Assembly (NCBI RefSeq): GCF_030272615.1
Contig: NC_081410.1
Location: forward strand, 568,249,152 to 568,313,151
Direction of reading: 5' to 3'
Source of the DNA: Cryptomeria japonica
Taxonomy: Eukaryota > Streptophyta > Pinopsida > Cupressales > Cupressaceae
DNA: 64,000 nt
In this document: positions 55,615 through 64,000 of the stretch, piece after piece
Numbering within the stretch: the stretch's first letter is position 1
How the letters are laid out: each line of letters starts with the position of its first letter
Notes under the pieces: generated by a model
What the model saw: the letters and a program-made list of their open reading frames with translations, nothing else
Told to the model about the DNA's origin: nothing
Databases searched by the model: none
Made by a program: the position numbers and the translations under genes

Positions 55615-58600
55615 AGACATTTATTTCACATACTAGATTTCTATTAAAAAAAGTTGCCTCTTGCATATCCAAGAGGTGCAAGAGAGAGTGTGTGTGAAGA
55701 TTATTACAGTTTACAAGTTTTTCCCACTTTTAAGAGCTCACCAAAGAAATGTAACTATACTATTTTCCCTTCATTTGAATATAATAGCTTCATTCCTTAT
55801 TGATTTGTGTTTTTAGTGATTTGTTGCATAGATATAACCTAGGTCCTTTTCTAGGCAAGTTGTATTCGTATGTGTTGTTGTAAAGCATGATTGTCTTTGG
55901 CCTCGTCTAGGGTTTTCAGCATTACTTCTTAGTGTAAGGATGCATGAGTTGGTAGGACTTTGACTCGTTGTTGTATCCAAGATATGCTTCAAGGTTTTCT
56001 TGTCCAACTTCTTCTACTTCTCTATAATGTGCATGTCTATTATAAAACCAGAAACATGAGGATGGTAAATATAAGGTGTGTTACCTATCCATGCATTCTC
56101 TAGAGTAATACCATTGAGAACTATTGTAGGTGCAAAGTTCAACAAGTAAATTATTTTGCAAATAGCCTCTACCCAATATGCCTATTCCAAGTGAGAATCC
56201 TTCAACATACTACACACCACTCCCAAGATGGATGTCTCTTGATAAAGCCACTCTACTGAAGTTGTATAGGCAGCAATCAATTGATGTCAAATGCCACATT
56301 CCTTTAATAAAAAGAGAGAACACATTACTTGTGTATCCCCCTCAATCTAAGACGAGCACATAGATATGATGACTAGATTGCTGTTCCACAAAAGCTTTGA
56401 ACTCTTCAATTATTCTAAAGATCTATTGATTTGTCTTCAAGCAAATATACCCACATAATCTATGTCTGATCATCAATGGACAGGTCACTTGATGACTACT
56501 AGAGCCAAAAGGAGCTCAGTGTTTTACTAGCCAAGCAACTTGAGCAAAGATAATAAGTCTTTTTGAGCAAGGAAAGGCTGCATGCCATGTAGTTAAGTGC
56601 AAGCAAATAACCAATGCCTAGATGAACATGCATTTAAGGCCATAGGATGTTAGAATCATGAACCTTGATTGCTAAAGCTTAGTTGTTATTGTGGACGTCA
56701 AGTTCAAACATTCTAGCTGATTTGAGATGTGAGTGCAGCAATCTTTAAACTCCTAGATTTGTCTTGAATGAAACACAATTTCTTAGCATTTTTCCTATCA
56801 AATTCAACACCTTCAACTTGTGATCCAAAAAAAAATTGCCTAACAGATAGTAAGTTCTTCATGACTCTTGAAAAATGAAGAAATTTTAAACAATTGCAAC
56901 AATGTGTGCCAAATTGTAAAGTGACAACCTAAACCTTGAATATTGTAGGTGGTATCATCTCCAAGAGGAACCTAGTTGGGATCAAACGTATTCTTTAAAG
57001 TGATGATCCAATACTTTTGTCCAATCATGTATCTTACAGCTCAAAGCGCATACCATATTGAACTTGGATTAGGGATCTCCTCATGAGTATGTGCAACATG
57101 GACATACTCTTAATCTCAAAAGTTTTCATCTTCAACAATATGTCCATGTTGTGGTGTGGTATTCTTCTTCATCCATCGTAAACCCTCCTTCTTTACAACT
57201 TGTAGTGTTTCTTGTGGCTTTGTGTTGCTAGAAAACCCACTCATAAATGAGTTGCACCCAATAACACTTTTGTTTATATGCATTTTTCACACAAATTTGA
57301 CATTTCTTCCACGAATGAGAGTGGTTCCCTTGTTGTGGTTGCTTGCCAAGCTTATTTCCATAGTACATACACTTATTGCCTTTCTTGTTTCTGGCTAAGA
57401 CATGATTTCTTCATGAATGGTCTCTTCCTATTGAAGCATATCCAAAAGTTGTTCAAAATTCAGTTTCTGATTGGAATCATTTAAGGATGTCACAAAGACT
57501 TTGTATGCAAAGGGCAACACTCTCAAGACAATAGTAACAAGGAAATCATTTGTCACCTTTTCACAAGACACTTGTATAGAGGTCCACAATTCAACAACTA
57601 ATACGAGGAAAAATTCAACAATTTCATCTTCACATAGTGAAACTAAATATATGGGTGTAGAATCTAGTTTTGATTCCTTAACTTGTAGACAGTTTCAAGT
57701 TGTCCCATGCATCCTTGGTACTGGTAAAATCTTGGATATAAAGTTGGACCTCATCTAATTCATCAAACATAACAATCAGCTTGGATTTCTGGTTAAGCTT
57801 GTCAAATTTTCACTAATATTAGAAGTATATGGCATGTTCCATGATGGTATCGTCAACAATTGGACATAAGCCTTCAAACTTGAGATGAGTTTTGACTTGG
57901 GGTTTTCTGGTAGATTAATTATCCCTCTGAAAGCTTGGGAATCTAAGCAACAAAACATTTGTGGCACTAGTGGCAATGAAACTCCACACTTATTTAATTT
58001 TTTAACAACACTTGAATTTCTTTAACAAAGCGTTTAAAAATAGAACAACCATACAAAAAACTATTACTTCTTACACATTGTAAGATTGGAAGCAAAAACC
58101 TTCTGGAAAAATGTGCCAAATTTTCATCAAAAATAATCAACTTGGATCATGAGATATTGAAATAATTCAATTCAAGGCCAGCTTACATTAAAAAAATGAT
58201 TAATCACTAAGATAATAAGAGTTATATTGAAATGCTTTGGCGAAATGGCTTACAATATTATTTGAAATATCTGAAAAAGTTTCAGAAAAAAATTCCTCCC
58301 AACGTTTGAGATATCAAATCAGCACAATTAGGCTATTTTATCAAAATATTAAGCAAAATATATAAAAATTCAACCATTAAAATATCAATGCCCTAAATTT
58401 GTATAACTTTAAAAATTATGAAAACTTTAAATTAAAAACCTTTAGCACTGCTTGTATTTGCTTCATGCTATGCCTATGCACCCTAGCTGTGGAAGGAGGA
58501 ATTTGTGAATATCATTGTTCAGGTCTTTGGATCTATAGTTCACACTACCAAATCCTCTTCTCTTTCCAAACAAACATTTTTCTAAACATTGGCTTTTGTA

Positions 58601-58722
58601 TAGCAGAATTCTATGCCTGAAGAATCCAAAGGGCAACATTTTTGGCCGGAGATTACTATGGAGCTCCTCTCACTGACACAGAACCAGAGAAGAATAAAAT
58701 GGTTCTCTTCTTTTTCAATCTC

Positions 58723-58957
58723 TGATGTCAAATGTTTAAATCAATCAAGGACTGATCCAATTTGAATAATTAGCAAGAATTTTTACATATTTAAACTACT
58801 TACTTGATGTGTAACCAATATTGTTAGAGAAAACCATCAACTACCAAAGTTTTACAGTAACAAATATGCTATGTGAACAATCTAACAATACATGCAACAA
58901 CACTATTACAAATAGTTTATGCTTTCTTCAATGATGTAGTAATTAATTAATGTAACA
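58723..58957 (-). mobile_element. Copia-A 5' LTR
   Basis: Diverged direct repeat of the LTR at 50566-50819, about 8.1 kb away. On - it begins TGTTACATTAATTAATTAC. The flanks (acacg left of the element, ttgta right) do not match, so a target duplication is not preserved or the outer edges differ. Confidence 0.75.
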
Positions 58958-60918
58958 TTGTACAGGCACACACACGCAAAACAAATATCCAAAAACAAAG
59001 AGCATGAACAAATAAAGAATGATTCATGTTTACACAAGTCAATGTACAAAATGGAAATTTTAATTCACATCTAACACAAATAAAGGTGAATCTCACTACA
59101 TATATATCAAAAAATTTAAACATAAACATTGATAATAATACATGAATTCAGCAATCAGACCATGTCAATATTATTTAAGGATAAAAGAATAATCAAAAGT
59201 GTTCTACATCTATTATCTGTGCTATCAGTTGTGTCATAGCCATCCTCTAAGTCCACACACATAACCATAGAAACCAAGAGAAGTCCTTGTGGTTGAGTTC
59301 AATTTGTTAAACCGTTAAATTCTCATTGTGGAGACCCAAGATCAAATCCCCAAAAATGACATAATGTGGAATTCTGAATGGTGAGTCCTGGTCTTCCATT
59401 GTTGGTTTCTAGGGGTAATATCTAAGTTGTTATTTAAATGTTAATAACTTAATACACATAAGGAGCTAATTAATGTATTGATCGTAAGGAGCTATATTAT
59501 TGTCTCAGTTGGACTCAGGTGCTCATTTGAGCCATATTTGTAAACTATCTTCAAATATTGAAAGTTACAATTACTTGGTGATGTGGGGGTCTTGGTACAT
59601 ACATGAGGACAGGGACACCGAGCAATCAGTGTAAGTGAGTAAATGAATAAGGAAGCAGCTATATTATATATAAACATAGTTACCAGAAAGTGTGGGTACA
59701 ACATCGAGAAGGCAGTCCACATTCCTATAATGGAGTTTCCTTGCAAGCATGCACAGAACCAATGTCCACAGCAATGAATGTAAACTAACAGAGCATGGTT
59801 CACATTTTAAACAAGTCAATCTCCATAAGGTTCTTCACAAGAGGCTAGTCTTAAAAGTTAAAACACAAGATGAAGCTCAATGCATATATAAACTGAAATT
59901 TCAAAAATCAGATTTAATACATTAATAATACCAACTCAGATACCTTAAATATAAATTTTCATACATTACCATTAGATATCAACCTTCTATCTTAGTTTTT
60001 CTCATCGTTATTTATTATTTAATAACAATTATATTTTGTATGACAGGTGTGAGAACTATTATGTATAGATTTATTTCTTTGGCATATAGGTTGAAAAGTG
60101 TATTTGAAATTAGTGTCTTGTCTTGCTTGTAAGAATTATTTGTGGCTATCAAAATACTATCCACGTATAACTATTCTGATGCCCAGCTCAACAATAAGAT
60201 GTGTAGCTGTGAGCTATTAAAAACATACTATCTCATCAATAAATCAATACCACTATTAAAGACCTTCCTTTTTCCTATCCATTCATTGTCTCATCAGTAA
60301 ACTGTTTGGACATCAGTATAATTTCTTTGTTTATTGAATTATTTCTTATAGAATTGGGCCTCTAAAAAAATAAAGTTAAAGCCTCAGCAAACTTGGATCT
60401 CAAGTACAATCATAGGCACAACTCCAACATTTTTGCAATCAAAACTATTCTATGTCAAAGGCGTCATTTATGCAATCCCATCACCTATATCCAATAAATC
60501 CTCAATCAAGTTGCTCTTTGTATAAGGATAGTTCTCAAGATATGGCTTGAAAGAAGGATATATAGGAAGCTTGAAAGTAGGGTATCTAGGAAACTCAAGA
60601 AGACAATCAAGTCCTATCCCTTCATCCATAAATAGAATCCAAATCTCTTCATCATAAATATAGCCTGGATGTCTCCATCCATACATGCAGCCTCATCAAC
60701 AAATTGGTCCCATTTCAGCAGCTTGAGTATCAACAAGAAAGAAGTTAAAAGGTCTATGAATTAATACATAAGCTACCAATGTAAACACAAATTTAACCTT
60801 TTTAATTCAGCTTTCCACTGCATTGTTTTAGGTTTCTCGTTTCATGTAACATAGCTAATAAATGAGTTGCATAGACTCCAGCATGAGAACTTGAAGTGAT
60901 TAGATTGATTCAAAGCGT
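58958..60918. other. Spacer or 5'-UTR intron DNA, no gene recognised
   Basis: AT-rich. Near 59293-59340 an A-box-like ggttgagttcaatttg followed by a B-box-like agatcaaatccc may mark a decayed tRNA-derived SINE; this is weak. Other frames are unrecognised. Confidence 0.35.
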
Positions 60919-61201
60919 GGATTGTTCTTCCAACAGTCCTGTGTCCCTAAACCAAATTTTTTGTAAAATAGAAGTTATTATTCGCTTAAAATTTTCCAAT
61001 AATGATTTTTCCTGGTGTCCTAGAATCGGTTAAGAATAAGGATTGTTCTTCTAACACTCCTGTGTTCCTAAACCATAATTTGTGTATAAAAGAAGTTATT
61101 ATTCGCTTGAAATTTTTCAATAATGATTTTTCCTGGACTGTCCTAGATTCAGTTCAGAATAAGGATTGTTCTTTCGAACGCTTATATTATCCTAAATCAT
61201 A
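60919..61201. repeat. Tandem repeat, unit about 121 bp, 2.3 copies
   Basis: gattgttctt starts at 60920, 61041 and 61164. Copies share cctgtgt-cctaaacca, gaagttattattcgctt and caataatgatttttcctgg. Confidence 0.9.
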
Positions 61202-61663
61202 ACATATTTGTGATTAAAGATATTTATAAGCTGCATGCTTTGGGCTATTTGTTCCAAAATATTCACCATATCATTTTCCCCCATATTCGTCTCTCTCTTC
61301 TAGTTTACGGTTCATGCGTACACTAAGTTTTCTTGGACTTCCTGTACTTCGTCTTTTAAGGACATGGCATTAATGACTCAGAAGTATTTTGTCAGGTCCA
61401 AAATCTTGATATGTCGATTACAGTTATAATTTCAGCGAATAGGGCATTTAATTAAACATCAAATCTTCGTTTAACCATTCTTATAAAGCTACCGTATACT
61501 CGGGAGAAAAAGTTTATTACATTTTAATCTAGCTAAAACCCTACACATAAGCCATTTCACAGCGGCTTCAAGACAGCTTTTCCATTATTTCCTTAACAAT
61601 TTCAAGCTCTGAAGATGTCTGGAAACTTTGAAACACGATAAAGAGAAAGAAATGAAATTTTAC

Positions 61664-61806
61664 CTCGTTGTCTGAGTGAAGCAAGCGGCAGAAGAAATGG
61701 CCTCTGCACTTCCGATGTGAGCTTTCAACTCTCCAAACCCTGAAAAGTCATGGAAAAGGAAGATAATAGGAAGCAACCCAGTTTAGAGCGTCGAGATTTA
61801 ACGTTT
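61664..61806 (-). promoter_or_regulatory. Possible non-coding first exon of cyclin T
   Basis: On -, a less AT-rich stretch ends cagacaacgag before GTAAAATTTC (donor at 61663). It contains one short upstream ORF (MTFQGLES). Together with the 3' splice site at 50137 it would define an 11.5-kb 5'-UTR intron. A TATA-like ttataaatcg lies upstream near 61850. No transcript evidence is visible, and the exon could belong to something else. Confidence 0.35.
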
Positions 61807-62300
61807 GTGATGTCCCACGTTTTGGGGTTTTAAAATATCGCGTAAGCGATTTATAATAATAAGCTTACACGTCAGCAAAACGAAGGGATATTTTTTTATT
61901 CTCATATCACTTACCTAGATTGAACACGATTTATATTGTTGAAATTTTGTATCTTCAAAATCATGAAAAGGGTTTATATAAAGGACTAAAATCCTACTAG
62001 ATTGTAAAACAAGAAGTATATATTTTGTAATTTTAGTTTTTTATTATGTTTCTTAGTATTTTGTTCATATGTACGATAATGATTATATAAAACTAGCATT
62101 GTATCAAAAATAGGTGCAATGTACAATGGTTAGTAATGTATATTTTAAATAATATATTGGAGAATATATAATTATAGAATATAAAAATTGTATTTGTTAA
62201 TGAGAATTTTTTGTAATATAAATGAATTGATTTTAAAATATAAAAAATCTAAATACAAATGAATGCAAATTAATTAGAAATAGTTGAATTTTTTGTGTTG
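61807..62300. other. AT-rich DNA starting with an LTR-like end
   Basis: tgtgatgtcccacgttttgg at 61809 resembles the start of the solo LTR at 52048 (TGTGACGTCCCCACG). No partner end or target repeat was found. Confidence 0.3.
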
Positions 62301-62690
62301 ATCCTACATGCCTTTCACTAAAACTCTTATTTTCCCTTCTAAGATCTTTTCAAAAAAAATCAACATTTCTCATCTTCGCATGCCTAGTAAATTTGTCATC
62401 CATTGCATGTATTTCCCCCGACATCTATGTCTAACTTGTCATCCCTAGCATGCCTTTCACTTAAAGTCCTTTTTTTCCCAATAAACTATTTTTCAAAATG
62501 TTAGAGTTTCTCATCTCGGCAACCCTATTAGATTCATCATCCTTGACATACCTTTCCCAAAAATACAGTTTTCTTTTAGCCCTCTTTTCGAAGTTTCAAA
62601 TTTTGTGATCATAGTATGCATGTCAGACTTCTCATCCCCGACATGTCTTTCCCTCCAAGTTTGATTTTCCTCTCATTGAATTAACCCTAA
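62301..62690. repeat. Degenerate tandem repeat, period roughly 100-140 bp
   Basis: Blocks like catgcctttcac-aaa, ttttccc, tttctcatctcgg-a and tcatcc recur near 62310, 62448, 62548 and 62640. Strongly diverged. Confidence 0.6.
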
Positions 62691-63170
62691 ATCTATCTTA
62701 ACCCTAAGTGTTCTCTTATGCTAACTATAATTGTAATCTAAACCTAACTTTGATTGTATCCCAAACTATAACTCCAATTATACCTCTAATTGTAACACTA
62801 ACTCTTATCGTTTAGAAAAACATTAATAGTAAATCTAACCCTGATTCTAATTGTAATCCAAATTTTAGTCTAGCCCTGACCCTGACCCTGATCCTAAGTG
62901 TAACCTTAATTCAAACACTAATCAAAATTGTAATTATAACCTTGATTGTAACCCTAACCGTATTTGTAATTGTAAAACTAATAATAACCCTATTTTCATT
63001 CTAACCCTAATGGTTACCCTAATTTTAACCCCAGTTCTATAACCCATATTCTATCATATTTTCAACCCTAATCTTAATTATAACTCTAATTCTATTTTGA
63101 TCCTAACCATAAAAATAATGATAGTTTTGATTCTATTCATAATGTTAATCCTAATTCTAATTGTAAATAA
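62690..63170. repeat. Degenerate telomere-like CCCTAA-rich tract
   Basis: Variants of aaccctaa, taaccctaat, ctgaccctgaccctg and attgtaaccctaa recur across about 480 bp, mixed with taattgtaa spacers. It resembles an old interstitial (CCCTAAA)n tract or a related minisatellite. It is far too degenerate to be an active telomere. Confidence 0.75.
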
Positions 63171-64000
63171 TTAAATTACTCATAAAGATAATTACACTAA
63201 AGGCATTCCCTATATGAACCCAATCTACTAACTTCTATGATCGACAGTCCACATATATGGAGAGACTTACAAGATGATTGCAATGTTTAGAGCCGTTGGA
63301 TCATTTCAATAATAAATTTCAAATTTGATATTAAATATTGTAAATTGGTATGTATCTATCTAATAAATATGATAAAATGATAGAAAAACTTCCACACAAA
63401 AACAAAAAACTTAATTTTACTATTAAATTAAAAAATAGTTTCTATATTCATGGCAAAGTTGGATCATTTCAAAAATAAGTTTCTAAATTGATTTTAAAAC
63501 ATAATCATGGTCTAGTATTTAAAAAAAATTAAAAGGAGAAAAAATTATAATCTAAAATTAATATGTATTTCTCTAATAAATATGATAAAATGATATACAC
63601 ACAAAAAATTGCACGCAAAACCAAAAATCTTAAATTTAATTTTAAATGAAAAATAATTCTCTATATTAATAAAAAATATTTAAGATAAATAAAATTAACA
63701 AAATAGAACATACATTAAAAATGCGACCGAATTCAAGCAGAGCATCAAAATGCGAACCTGCAATTTCAATGGTGGGCAAGCAAATTCACGGTCGATAGCA
63801 AATTATAGACCACAATGGGTGTTCTCTATTGGTAGATGGGTTGATAAGTGTTGGCAACCCAGGAGCAAGATCGACAAGGAAAATCCATCCTCTGCTCAAA
63901 ATGAATGACAAGTGGTCAAGTCCAGGAAGACTAAACAAGCGGAAAAACACCAGCGTTTTCCAGTTCAACCTAGATTTGACCCTGCAATTTCCAAAAAAGG
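63171..64000. other. AT-rich end of window, no gene recognised
   Basis: 63390-63710 is very AT-rich and contains two related segments (near 63350 and 63570 share taataaatatgataaaatga). The last 280 bp are less AT-rich and might be coding, but no family was recognised and the window ends. Confidence 0.4.

Larger units (their letters stand above)
50820..58722 (-). mobile_element. Copia-A internal region (decayed gag-pol with nested insertions)
   Basis: Reading on - from the right, the order is a PBS-like atcagagattgaaaaag next to the 5' LTR; a gag N-terminal region (57776-57980) and DEVQLYIQDFTSTKDAWDNLK; a zinc-knuckle-like segment (57150-57400); integrase SIDDQT-IMWVYLLEDKS and EYTSNVFSLFIKECG-like frames (56160-56470); and a post-integrase KLDKKTLKHILDTTT segment (55813-56010). 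At 51080-51480 is an RNase H segment with LIGILSYLTPTSLDVIF, NYMNADYTGSLDSRKSIS and AEYCATGED. The order fits Ty1/copia. The RT is not recognisable and seems lost where the copia-B sequence lies. Stops are frequent. Confidence 0.75.

Noticed and set aside
62690-63170. Active telomere or chromosome end
   Set aside because: The repeat is too degenerate and ordinary sequence continues on both sides.

Overview
The window is plant nuclear DNA. It is AT-rich, its genes are split by GT-AG introns, and it is full of decayed transposable elements. Two host genes can be read exon by exon. Very long, TE-filled introns around short conserved exons suggest a large gymnosperm (conifer-type) genome. That assignment is an inference: no marker in the window fixes the species.

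Host gene 1 (1323-4632, + strand) is a complete six-exon mitochondrial phosphate carrier of 342 residues. Host gene 2 (coding exons between 14885 and 50116, - strand) is a complete six-exon cyclin T of 716 residues, the cyclin partner of a CDK9/CDKC-type kinase (P-TEFb). Exon 1 (49863-50116) is separated from an 82-nt exon 2 (27925-28006) by a 21.9-kb intron. Exon 2 is separated from exons 3-6 (14885-17351) by a 10.6-kb intron. All splice phases agree, so the gene looks intact although its introns hold most of the window. A 3' splice site 20 nt before the ATG and a possible donor near 61664 suggest a further 5'-UTR intron of about 11.5 kb.

Layout. 1-520: LTR-like relic. 521-4632: carrier gene. 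4633-12205: AT-rich spacer, then a LINE (5803-11183, - strand) inserted into one copy of a tandemly duplicated unit, so the empty site can be read from the other copy. 12206-14856: spacer. 14857-50138: cyclin T. Intron 2 holds tandem duplications, a non-autonomous hAT-like element (19857-20599) and gypsy debris. Intron 1 holds a 5'-truncated LINE (28150-29494); a decayed Ty3/gypsy pol (29514-37775) hit by a SINE and by two nested LTR insertions, the inner one a 4.6-kb LTR-like unit bounded by GATAC duplications; a 3.4-kb hAT element with a broken transposase (42425-45816); and a LINE tail near 47.7 kb. 50566-58957: decayed Ty1/copia element in - orientation, containing parts of a second copia-like element, which contains a solo LTR (52048-53077). 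58958-64000: spacer with a 121-bp tandem repeat, the possible 5'-UTR exon, and degenerate telomere-like CCCTAA-rich DNA.

The least expected structure is inside the 4.6-kb LTR-like unit: twelve copies of a 35-bp hairpin, most spaced 165-177 bp apart, with diverged sequence between them. A second theme is the number of local tandem duplications (34 to about 350 bp) across the window, in both TE and host DNA. No rRNA, tRNA, CRISPR or bacterial-type feature was seen.
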